Of a stretch of DNA of 64,000 bases, positions 7,951 through 15,485 are shown piece by piece (the first letter of the stretch is position 1; every line of letters starts with the position of its first letter). The position numbers were made by a program, and so were the translations under genes. The stretch lies in the NCBI RefSeq assembly GCF_004025585.1, contig NZ_QTZO01000002.1:310001-374000 (forward strand), written 5' to 3'. The notes under the pieces were generated by a model that ran no database searches, had not been told where the DNA came from, and saw only the letters and a list, made by a program, of their open reading frames with translations. This DNA comes from Pseudodesulfovibrio sp. S3. Its GTDB lineage: Bacteria; Desulfobacterota; Desulfovibrionia; Desulfovibrionales; Desulfovibrionaceae.

Positions 7951-8727
7951 ATGAGAATGACAGCAATCCTCCTTGTCTGCCTGTGCCTACTCGGATGCAC
8001 AGGCGGTCAGGAGGAAGCCCCACGGCTGGCTTACTTCAATGACGTGAGGTGGAGTTGGTCGCCGGAAACAACCGCTTTCGAATTGGACAAACAGGGATAC
8101 TGCACGGCCTATCCCGACCACACCCATGGAACTCGTTTGCAAGTCTTCAATGCCTTTGTTGACCAATTCAAGTCGGACGGTTGCGGCAAAGTCCAAGGAC
8201 TGATTTGGAATCCCCTTCCCTTTTTCTCCTACGAGGAATGGGGAAATGACCAACTCCTGTCGAAGTACCAGGAGCTATACTGGCAAATCATCGAGAGATA
8301 CCGACCGGCCAACACGGACAAGGGCAGTCGGAGCTATGAGGCCATCCGGCAACTCTGGAGCGATTTCGTTTCGAGTTCCAGTACCCTCCAAAAGATCAAT
8401 CGGAACATCATCGTCTTCGACAAGGTGTACGGCGTCCCCAAAGCCGAAAGTCCGATCCTGAAGCGGGAGTTCTTCTACTCGCCGTTTTACGAGAAGACAT
8501 TTGAAAAGGACGATACCCTTGTTGCTCACTGTGCCACCATCGACATCAATCTGTGGCCCAAAGTCCGTGCCGAAATTCAAGCCGAGTACGGCGAGGGCAA
8601 ATCAAACACATGGATAGACGGAGAACACTATCTGGTCGCTTCGATCGGACCGGAAGTCCGGCTATGGAACATCAATCTGGAGCGACTGAGACAGTATCTA
8701 GAACAACTCCAATCGAAACTCAAATAG
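7951..8727 (+). CDS. predicted lipoprotein (258 aa)
   Basis: MRMTAILLVCLCLLGC is a short type II signal peptide with a good lipobox (LLGC). The mature protein has many Trp/Tyr/Phe residues and is not a family I recognise. It is only six bases after the PH-like gene and probably co-transcribed. It contains in-frame CGG AGC (8329) and CGG AAC (8401) read as ordinary triplets, which argues against a window-wide recoding of CGGA. Confidence 0.6.
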   Translation: MRMTAILLVCLCLLGCTGGQEEAPRLAYFNDVRWSWSPETTAFELDKQGYCTAYPDHTHGTRLQVFNAFVDQFKSDGCGKVQGLIWNPLPFFSYEEWGNDQLLSKYQELYWQIIERYRPANTDKGSRSYEAIRQLWSDFVSSSSTLQKINRNIIVFDKVYGVPKAESPILKREFFYSPFYEKTFEKDDTLVAHCATIDINLWPKVRAEIQAEYGEGKSNTWIDGEHYLVASIGPEVRLWNINLERLRQYLEQLQSKLK

Positions 8728-8813
8728 ACAATAAATTTATACGGTTTGATCAAGCTGCTCAACGTGAACGTGACATCATTCGAAAACGAAACCCCACAGA
8801 AAAAGGAGTCGAC

Positions 8814-9212
8814 ATGAAAACGAAAAACTTCATACCGTTATTTTTGGGCATCCTCCTGATGACCGCTGTTTTCTACGGCTGTTCAAGCAAAATACCCGCT
8901 TTCGATCCCAGTTCCATCTGCTCCCAACAGGTGGCACCGCTCGCCCCCAAGGCGGCGCACATGATGAATGCAGGAGAACACAGGCTTTACGCCGAACTTG
9001 ACTGCAACATCGGCCAGATGAAGGGAGGCAAGGAATTCCTACTGACCATCCAGGAGGAAGTCGAAGCTCGTGATGAAGTACCCGCCGACTATATGACTGA
9101 ATTCTACGACCTGAACAAACTGATCGTGGAAGCCGACGGCAAGTTCGACGGAGTGCTGGCCAAGGTCGATCCCGAATGGATGAGAACCTTGAAGGCCAAC
9201 TACGCAAAATAA
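8814..9212 (+). CDS. small secreted protein, possible lipoprotein (132 aa)
   Basis: ATG 8814 follows AAAAGGAGTCGAC, so the longer upstream frame is not used. MKTKNFIPLFLGILLMTAVF is a signal peptide, with YGC as an atypical lipobox. The mature part is helical and acidic (ELDCNIGQMKGGKEFLLTIQ, EVPADYMTEFYDLNKLIVEA). No family recognised. It follows the other lipoprotein gene by about 90 bases and ends at an intrinsic terminator. Confidence 0.55.
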   Translation: MKTKNFIPLFLGILLMTAVFYGCSSKIPAFDPSSICSQQVAPLAPKAAHMMNAGEHRLYAELDCNIGQMKGGKEFLLTIQEEVEARDEVPADYMTEFYDLNKLIVEADGKFDGVLAKVDPEWMRTLKANYAK

Positions 9213-9264
9213 GACCAAACGTTGGAAGCTTGGGAATTGAGAACTCCCCAAGCAACCTCTCCAT

Positions 9265-9293
9265 AAGCCCATCCCCTGCGGATGGGCTTTTCT
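9265..9293 (+). terminator. intrinsic terminator
   Basis: Stem AAGCCCATCC / GGATGGGCTT with a CCTGC loop followed by TTTCTC, 52 bases after the lipoprotein gene. Confidence 0.8.
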
Positions 9294-9388
9294 CGTTCAG
9301 GAAACAGTGTACTTTCGCCGACTCGCTGTATATTGACAAAATAGAGCAGCTTATCATCTGAAATCATTGAAGAACAAGGAGCATAAAT

Positions 9389-9805
9389 ATGGATTGCATG
9401 GAACAGGCAATGAAGATGGTCGAAGCACAGGCAGGTGTGCGTGAAATGACCGCCGAAGGCATGATCTCGATGGTCAAGGAAGTGAACATGGGCCTCACCG
9501 GGATTGCCACCGGCGAGATCGGAGAGAAGGCGCAGGAACCGATGGTCGATCCCAGGAAAGCCATCAGGAAGAAGACGATCACCTGCGTCGAATGCGGCAA
9601 GACATTCAAAACCATCACGAAGCGGCATCTGGAAAGCCACGGCCTGTCGCCTGCCGAATACAAGGCGAAGTGGGGATACCCCAAAGGCCAGCCGCTCTCC
9701 TGCCGGGATACGGCCAAGGCACGTTCCGAGCGCATGAAGAACATGGAGCTTTGGAAGAAGACCAAGCCCAAGAAGGCCTCGGCCAAGAAACCCGAAACCA
9801 AGTAG
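9389..9805 (+). CDS. MucR/Ros-family zinc-finger regulator
   Basis: ATG 9389 with AAGGAGCATAAAT upstream. The C-terminal half holds the prokaryotic Ros-type C2H2 finger: CVECGKTFKTITKRHLESH, followed by the family signature GLSPAEYKAKWGYPKGQPLS. The N-terminal helical region (about residues 1-50) and a Lys-rich tail (KKTKPKKASAKKPETK) complete a protein of 138 residues, usual for MucR. Desulfovibrio-type genomes often carry several copies. It binds AT-rich DNA as an oligomer in known members; its targets here are unknown. Confidence 0.85.
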   Translation: MDCMEQAMKMVEAQAGVREMTAEGMISMVKEVNMGLTGIATGEIGEKAQEPMVDPRKAIRKKTITCVECGKTFKTITKRHLESHGLSPAEYKAKWGYPKGQPLSCRDTAKARSERMKNMELWKKTKPKKASAKKPETK

Positions 9806-9825
9806 ATCATTTCACCATGATCGTA

Positions 9826-9856
9826 GAGGCCCGTCCGAAAGGATGGGCCTTTCATC
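9826..9856 (+). terminator. intrinsic terminator after MucR-like gene
   Basis: Stem AGGCCCGTCC (9827-9836), loop GAAA, GGATGGGCCT (9841-9850), then TTCATCTTTC. One G-T pair in the stem. Confidence 0.7.
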
Positions 9857-9979
9857 TTTCAGCGAGAGTTCAGGGCGGCGCCATCGTAGAGGCCCGACGA
9901 GGCCACGCAACTACGAGACTGATAAACCATATGGATTTTCGACAAGAATCTCCTACAAGCCACACGAGAGGTCGAAACG

Positions 9980-10312
9980 ATGACATCCGACTACAAGGAC
10001 AAGATACAAACACAAATACCAAGGCTATACGAGACTGAGAACATCCCAGCAGAAGAAAAGCTCATCTACCACCACTTCTTCGTAGGTGACTCCCACTGGT
10101 ACGCTGCCGAATTCGATGGAGAGGACATCTTCTTTGGCTATGCGATCCTCAACGGAGATATGCAAAATGCCGAATGGGGGTACTTCTCTTTGCAGGAACT
10201 TAAAAGCGTGAAAGTTGGGCCTCTACGGGTTGAGGTGGATTGTTCGTGGGAGATAAAACGATTCGGTGAAATCCAGCCCAACATTCAACGCAACCTCCTG
10301 CGAACAATTTGA
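9980..10312 (+). CDS. DUF2958 protein
   Basis: MTSDYKDKIQTQIPRLYETE, followed by the family features KLIYHHFFVGDSHWYAAEFD, FFGYAILNGDMQNAEWGYFS and a terminal EVDCSWEIKRFGEI. Length (110 residues) is normal. DUF2958 proteins are small, of unknown function, and common on plasmids and integrative elements. It stands 31 bases upstream of the Fic gene, so the two may be co-expressed. Confidence 0.75.
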   Translation: MTSDYKDKIQTQIPRLYETENIPAEEKLIYHHFFVGDSHWYAAEFDGEDIFFGYAILNGDMQNAEWGYFSLQELKSVKVGPLRVEVDCSWEIKRFGEIQPNIQRNLLRTI

Positions 10313-10343
10313 CTCTTTCTTCAATTCGGGACAATAAGAAGCC

Positions 10344-11006
10344 ATGAAACAAGACAAAAAGAAAGCCCTGTTCATAGCCCAAAAGATATTTGCCGAACTC
10401 GTCTTTGATGTTCAAAGCCTCGAAGGAATGCCCTTTACCATGCCAGAGGTGCAAACGTACATTCAGGGCATTACCGTGGGCGGCCACAAGGTCACAGACG
10501 AAACAAAACTCAAGCAGCAAATCCTTGGCTGGGAAAAACTCATTGAGTTGGTAAAAACAGACACTTTCGCAGTCTCCAAAGAGGTGGCTTGTTCGATTCA
10601 GGAAGTGATCGCCAAAGACGAAGCTCTTGAAATCGGCCAATTCCGCTCAGGGCAAGTAAGTATTGCTGGCACCGAGTACAGGCCTCCCAAAGCAGACGAA
10701 TTAGATGGTATTTTTGCCGCCACCATTGAGGAGATCCTAGAGATCGAAGATATCCGAGAACAGGCTTACAGGCTGCACTTAGACTTTGCTCGCAACCAGT
10801 TCTTTTACGATGGGAACAAACGAACTGGCTTACTCATGCTCAACGGACACTTGATGAGCAACGGCTATCCCCCATTGTCAGTCCCGGCCAAGAGGCTGAC
10901 GGAGTACAATGCTGGAATGATCAAATTCTACGAAAGCGGCGAGCATTCTGAAATGATGACATTCCTCAAACAATGCCATGAGAACATGTACAAACGATTT
11001 GAATAA
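10344..11006 (+). CDS. Fic-family protein
   Basis: 220 residues. The N-terminal EGMPFTMPEVQTYIQGITVG matches the leading region of this Fic subgroup. The Fic core is ARNQFFYDGNKRTG; the canonical HxFx(D/E)GNxR reads QFFYDGNKR, with Gln where the catalytic His is expected, followed by LLMLNGHLMSNGYPPLSVP. Fic enzymes usually AMPylate target proteins; loss of the His implies altered chemistry or an inactive protein. No antitoxin partner is obvious, although DUF2958 is adjacent. Confidence 0.8.
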   Translation: MKQDKKKALFIAQKIFAELVFDVQSLEGMPFTMPEVQTYIQGITVGGHKVTDETKLKQQILGWEKLIELVKTDTFAVSKEVACSIQEVIAKDEALEIGQFRSGQVSIAGTEYRPPKADELDGIFAATIEEILEIEDIREQAYRLHLDFARNQFFYDGNKRTGLLMLNGHLMSNGYPPLSVPAKRLTEYNAGMIKFYESGEHSEMMTFLKQCHENMYKRFE

Positions 11007-11087
11007 CAGCACCATTTTTACCTGTTACTGATCACTCAGCCCCCTTCCACAAAGCCTGTGATGCCGGGGGCAATTACTTCGGCTACC

Positions 11088-11248
11088 ACAAAATTTGACA
11101 CCTCACCGCAACCCAGCTCTTCCACGTAGGACACCCGGTCAACCTAATCCAACAAATACTCCGCCACAATAACCCGAATACCACCGCGAAATACCTGCAC
11201 AGCTTGGGTTTGAACAAAGCACTCAAAGCGATTGATGGGACCTTTTAG
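11088..11248 (+). pseudogene. C-terminal remnant of a tyrosine recombinase
   Basis: One frame reads HLTATQLFHVGHPVNLIQQI, LRHNNPNTTAKYLHSLGL and ends ALKAIDGTF at 11248. This matches the last part of a phage-type integrase, with the catalytic His (LRHNN) and nucleophile Tyr (AKYLHS). Upstream it is broken by an in-frame TGA (HKI-stop-HL) and no N-terminal domain follows on. It marks an older insertion end inside the island. Confidence 0.75.
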
Positions 11249-11315
11249 GCTTCGCCTTTAATAGACGCGAACATGAAGGCCGGGGCGTAACTTCCAGCCT
11301 TTCTTATTGATTTTG

Positions 11316-12227
11316 CTATGCAGACTCCGGCTCAATCTCACGCTTAACAAACTTGTACACATATTCCTTCATTTCTGCTTCTGAGCTGCACGTGCTTCCC
11401 CATGATAGATGCTGCTTAACAAATCCAGCCATAGAATCGTCGCAAAAATATGCAACGTCAGCCTTCTTAAGTGTAAACAAATTAACCACCTTTTGAAGGC
11501 CACTATCCGAGAGTTCATTAAATATTGATATATCCAAGTTTTTGCCAAAAATTAATGCTTTGCACTTTGAAATGGCAACGACAAAGCTGAAACTATTATG
11601 GTAATCTCCATCTCGCATCGTTGGGTAACTTGAAGTCAACAAACCATCAAATGACAAACTTCTTTCAACTGTATTTGCGTTCAAAAATCCAATATGAAAA
11701 GGATTCATGATCCCAGAATACTCTTGTTGAATAAACATCGAAAATGCAAAAGCACCAATCTCAGGTGAAGATTCAAAGTAATCAACAACCTCATCTACCG
11801 ACTTTTTTTCACCCAGACGCCTATGGAAGTCCCGCCATAACTCCTCAAAACAAATGCCCTGAGTCATATCCTTAATCACTTCAGGGTTTCTTGCCTCAAG
11901 ACAAGTAAGATACCTAACGAATGAGGTTAACTGCTCAGGGGATAGATTAAAGACAGATTCACCACGAACTTTATTGAGCATCTTGTGCCCAGACTCATCT
12001 ATCAAAGGGGTAACTAGGCACGATTCATACTCGTAGCTACCATCATGGAACTCGACTTTATACAGATTGTCTTCAAATGCAGTCTTACGAATTGCAACTT
12101 CTTTGACCTCTAAACATTTTTGAGGCCCTATACGTCGATACCTGTAAATCTTGCCGGGACTCGACGTCCACTCTTTCAGAAAATGCTGAGGGATATAGTG
12201 ATGAACTTTAGGAGGATTATGTTTCAT
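11316..12227 (-). CDS. DUF4238 protein
   Basis: Starts MKHNPPKVHHYIPQHFLKEW, the hallmark N-terminus of DUF4238 (HHYIPxxxL), followed by a Tyr/Arg-rich strand region and a helical C-terminal half. At 303 residues the length is usual. The family function is not established; members often sit in accessory and defence-type regions, and a nuclease-like role has been guessed from the conserved His residues. The gene converges on the integrase stub and may be coupled to a small upstream frame (12217-12420). Confidence 0.8.
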   Translation of the reverse strand: MKHNPPKVHHYIPQHFLKEWTSSPGKIYRYRRIGPQKCLEVKEVAIRKTAFEDNLYKVEFHDGSYEYESCLVTPLIDESGHKMLNKVRGESVFNLSPEQLTSFVRYLTCLEARNPEVIKDMTQGICFEELWRDFHRRLGEKKSVDEVVDYFESSPEIGAFAFSMFIQQEYSGIMNPFHIGFLNANTVERSLSFDGLLTSSYPTMRDGDYHNSFSFVVAISKCKALIFGKNLDISIFNELSDSGLQKVVNLFTLKKADVAYFCDDSMAGFVKQHLSWGSTCSSEAEMKEYVYKFVKREIEPESA

Positions 12228-12420
12228 AGTAATTATCAGCCTTATCTTTATGTTTTAACCTCATATGATGCACGACATTCGAAAAAAATATCATTAAGAT
12301 GATTAAATCAGCAATGACTTCACCAGCTCCGTCAAGCAATTCAGATTTTGGCGAAGGCTTGTTGCAAAAAATCTTCTTCTCTTTTTGGACGTCAACCTCC
12401 ATCGGGCTTTTTACGTCCAC
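12217..12420 (-). CDS. possible small membrane protein overlapping DUF4238
   Basis: 67 codons from a GTG (12418-12420), ending 11 bases inside the DUF4238 start. A charged N-terminus is followed by one hydrophobic stretch (VIADLIILMIFFSNVVHH). Overlap with the next gene suggests coupling, but there is no clear ribosome binding site and no recognised family, so it may be a chance frame. Confidence 0.3.
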   Translation of the reverse strand: MDVKSPMEVDVQKEKKIFCNKPSPKSELLDGAGEVIADLIILMIFFSNVVHHMRLKHKDKADNYYET

Positions 12421-12698
12421 CTTAAACTGCGGTCCAGTTTCTTAGACCCACTTCTGAGAGACCTTCATACTCACAGACTTCATGGATCATGGTGTTTAAA
12501 TCGGGCATCGGATGTCACTAAGGCTTAAGGTTCCCGATCTAAATAGCCATAATTCAACACAGAATCAACACAGATTAACTCATTGTGTTGACACCAAAGA
12601 CTATACCTTTGATGATCGAACGACCTCTACAGATAAAATAAGAGGCTGACCGACTAAAACCACTTGGACTTTCGATTAGGAAATCAGGAGCGACATTC
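12421..12698. other. intergenic region with a 39-bp imperfect repeat
   Basis: Promoter region of the rightward 410-aa gene. It contains, at about 12545-12583, a sequence (ATAGCCATAATTCAACACAG and following) matching 31 of 39 positions at about 20524-20562. No gene is seen. Confidence 0.35.
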
Positions 12699-13931
12699 AT
12701 GGAATCAGAAGCGCAAAGAGCCATTAGATTTAATGCCGCATTAAACGCCATCGGCCATCATAATTGTAAAGACAGCTTCAAGTCGCTCATAGACTCAGCT
12801 CCGCATTTATTCCGAGGATTCAGATTTGCTTACTCAACAAACAACACTAAGCTTGACCTTGGCTTTACGTCATTAAGCCAAATTGAAGAAGACTGCCCTA
12901 CTTTAAATAAGTACTACAGTGGTTCTGGGTTATTGGTTTATGATGATGATATTTATGAAACCACCGTCACAAAGGGCAAAGTAGAATACCTGCTACTGCT
13001 CTCAATCTATTTCGACTCAAACATAGCCTCAGCATTTAGAATTTGGGAAAATGGCGGAAAAGTCAGCGACCCTAGATTTTATCAACTGCTTGAATATGTA
13101 AAAAGACGTAATCTCAGCTTTGACTACTCCTTTTTTATACTCGAACGCATGACCGAGTTAATGAACACACAGAACACGCACCCTTTTGAAACGATTCGAG
13201 CATTAAAACAATTTGATTATGCCACGATCAAAGAAACAGACAACGGGTTGCTAGTCACTCCCTCCTTGGACAATGGTGAAGCAGGCAGACTAGCAACTGA
13301 AACAATGTCATATTTCGCTAGGCAACCATGGGTGCAGGAATCAATAGTAAGACAAAAAAGCGTATATCTAATCATGCTCAAGGCCTACTCGCTATATCTG
13401 ATGAACAAAAAATCTATAGATCAGAATTTGTGCGCCCTTACGAAGTTCTGCCTTGATAAAATTGGACGTTTTGCAAAAACTGAATTGTACTTTGCTTGGA
13501 AGTTTTTCAAATACCGTACAAAATTTAATTTCTTCAGCCCAATCAACAGTCTAACTCCAAAGTCATTAAAGGCCCTCAGAGGCATGTGCTGGGACTTATT
13601 CTTTTTGAGGCATCAGGAAACGATTACTTCGGCAGTACCAACCGATGGGTTCAGTGTCCCGTTTATGAGTTCACTTGATAATAAATTCGTTGAACTCACA
13701 AAGGCTTGTCCAATCCGATGTACTTTGATGGACTTAGAGTACGACAAGATGCACACCCTTTACGAAGACGAGTTCGAATTTGCTGAAGATTTAAACGCAG
13801 CACTTAGCGACTCCTTAAAAAGTGAAATAACCAACCCGATTGCTGCAAAATTAAGAGCACAGCGCCCTTTAACAACAGAGACAACCATCGACCAAGAAAT
13901 TGAAACACTCTCTGCTGAATTGGCATGTTAA
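12699..13931 (+). CDS. unrecognised 410-aa protein of the defence-like cargo
   Basis: ATG 12699 with AGGAGCGACATTC upstream. A soluble, mainly helical protein with aromatic-rich stretches (FRGFRFAYSTNNTKLDLGFT, SYFARQPWVQESIVRQKSVY, ELYFAWKFFKYRTKFNFFSP). The C-terminal part (SLDNKFVELTKACPIRCTLM) is cysteine-containing and could be a small PIN-like or receptor fold, but I cannot assign a family. Composition and position, 160 bases before the TIR gene, suggest an accessory or defence role. Confidence 0.6.
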   Translation: MESEAQRAIRFNAALNAIGHHNCKDSFKSLIDSAPHLFRGFRFAYSTNNTKLDLGFTSLSQIEEDCPTLNKYYSGSGLLVYDDDIYETTVTKGKVEYLLLLSIYFDSNIASAFRIWENGGKVSDPRFYQLLEYVKRRNLSFDYSFFILERMTELMNTQNTHPFETIRALKQFDYATIKETDNGLLVTPSLDNGEAGRLATETMSYFARQPWVQESIVRQKSVYLIMLKAYSLYLMNKKSIDQNLCALTKFCLDKIGRFAKTELYFAWKFFKYRTKFNFFSPINSLTPKSLKALRGMCWDLFFLRHQETITSAVPTDGFSVPFMSSLDNKFVELTKACPIRCTLMDLEYDKMHTLYEDEFEFAEDLNAALSDSLKSEITNPIAAKLRAQRPLTTETTIDQEIETLSAELAC

Positions 13932-14088
13932 CATTCTAGGGCTTCATGCGCCTACACGAGCAAGCTCCCCCAAAAAACACCTACTACTAAGCAAAGACTT
14001 TCTGCTCACCACAAAAGCTGGTATAGCTATCACTATAATTACGAAAAAAAGTCCATAATATAACACGTTAGAACACACACGAGAAAGC

Positions 14089-14985
14089 ATGCTGTACGAT
14101 GTGTTTATAAGTCACGCTTCAGAGGACAAGGACACCTACGTTCGAGAACTAGCGAAAGCACTCCGAAAAGAGAACGTAGCCGTTTGGTATGATGAATTCT
14201 CACTCAAGCCGGGCGATAGCCTGCGAAGATCAATTGACTTAGGGCTATCTAAGTCACGATTTGGAATAGTAGTCATCAGCAAATATTTTATAGGCAAAGA
14301 GTGGCCTGAGTGGGAACTGGATGGACTTATTCAAAGGCAAAATTCTTCACGTGAATCTATACTCATACCACTTTGGCTCGATATATCCTTTAAAGAAGTT
14401 TTGGCCTACTCTCCATCACTTGCAGACAAATTTGCTCTACGAACCGATGAAGGTCTTCGAGCCAACATTGACTCAATCCTCAAGATCGTAAAACCACAAG
14501 GGTCGTCTCTTGTTGTCGCAAGAGATCGCCTAATTGAAATGGGATATGATCCTCCGGTAGTAACAGATGACTGGTGGCACAAAGCTATTGAGTACACAGG
14601 GTCAAATGGTGTTGAAGGCACTTTCCAAGACGCTATGGGATGGGGGCGATGGAGCTTCCCATTGCCAGAACGAGGAAACAGCACTGTCGAAAAAGGCGAA
14701 CGAATAGCCTGGGCTGTCCTACAAACAGAGTGGATGGAGCGGGCAGATACAGAGGGAATCACCCAAATAACTGATCCTGGTCTGTTATATGATTTCATTC
14801 ACTCATCAGTTGGCCTTAAAGACAAATGTACCGAGAATTTGCATTATCTCGCGACATATGCCCCTCAAACAACAATACAAGGCCTTAGCGGCCCTTTTGA
14901 GGAAGCATTTGACAATGCCCTACGTGGTCCAAGCAACAAAATAAAAAAAGACGAAAAGAAAACCCACGTTTTGGCTCAGGATTAA
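14089..14985 (+). CDS. TIR-domain protein, probably continued in the -1 frame
   Basis: Residues 1-130 form a TIR domain: YDVFISHASEDKDTYVRELA, VWYDEFSLKPGDSLRRSIDL, VVISKYFIGKEWPEWELDGL, with the putative NADase Glu in the WELDGL segment. Residues about 145-290 are a second domain rich in Trp (DDWWHKAIEYTG, MGWGRWSFPLPERGN, TEWMERADTEG). The frame ends with a lysine-rich, unnatural tail after an A7 run (14943-14949). Bacterial TIR proteins often deplete NAD+ upon infection. The -1 frame continues directly into 15081-15476, so the full protein may be about 460 residues. Confidence 0.85.
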   Translation: MLYDVFISHASEDKDTYVRELAKALRKENVAVWYDEFSLKPGDSLRRSIDLGLSKSRFGIVVISKYFIGKEWPEWELDGLIQRQNSSRESILIPLWLDISFKEVLAYSPSLADKFALRTDEGLRANIDSILKIVKPQGSSLVVARDRLIEMGYDPPVVTDDWWHKAIEYTGSNGVEGTFQDAMGWGRWSFPLPERGNSTVEKGERIAWAVLQTEWMERADTEGITQITDPGLLYDFIHSSVGLKDKCTENLHYLATYAPQTTIQGLSGPFEEAFDNALRGPSNKIKKDEKKTHVLAQD

Positions 14986-15476
14986 CGACAGATGGGAATA
15001 GTCCTAGGTGCGATGAATCTATCGCGTTACGGGACCCCAATTTTGGTTTTTACGAACCTGCAACTATCGCATGCTTTTTTGTGCAAGGACACTTAATGGG
15101 GCCACATGTAAAATACTATGACACCATCGACTATCTAATCTGGATGTTGTCAGACCAGAGCACATGGATGCCTCAAAACTGTCGATCATTTCTCATAGAA
15201 GGAATGAAGCAATGGGCGCGCTGGGAATGGGGTGAGTACGATAACGATACAGAATTTCAATCAAACAGCTATACAGGAGCATTGAGTAAGGCTCTGTGGG
15301 AGGCCAAGTCTCCACGAAGATTTGAGCTAACCCCTAAAATTCGCAAAGACATAGAGAGCCGATTTGAATTCACTATAGAAAGACTCAAACTCAATGAATC
15401 CGTTGCCCAAATGGTGGACACATTCATTGAGAACGACTTCATCGAAGCACTCCTTCTAGATAGACGTAAAAAATGA
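14943..15476 (+). CDS. C-terminal part of the TIR protein in the -1 frame
   Basis: From the A7 tract the -1 frame is open with natural sequence: KENPRFGSGLTTDG, NFGFYEPATIACFFVQGHLM, YYDTIDYLIWMLSDQSTWMP, ending LLLDRRKK at 15476. It has no start with a good ribosome binding site of its own. The zero-frame codons ATA AAA AAA G form an A-AAA-AAA slippery site, so -1 slippage, phase variation or a single-base mutation would join the two parts. The stop is nine bases before the helicase start. Confidence 0.6.
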   Translation, partial: KKRRKENPRFGSGLTTDGNSPRCDESIALRDPNFGFYEPATIACFFVQGHLMGPHVKYYDTIDYLIWMLSDQSTWMPQNCRSFLIEGMKQWARWEWGEYDNDTEFQSNSYTGALSKALWEAKSPRRFELTPKIRKDIESRFEFTIERLKLNESVAQMVDTFIENDFIEALLLDRRKK

Positions 15477-15485
15477 GGTATAGAA

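Noticed and set aside
2850-8404. CGGA read everywhere as a four-base Arg codon
   Set aside because: The recombinase (2850-2855, CGG ACT) and the lipoprotein at 7951 (CGG AGC at 8329, CGG AAC at 8401) use CGG-A as ordinary triplets without a frame change. If recoding exists it needs the wider CGGA(C/G)TGA context or is limited to the replication operon.
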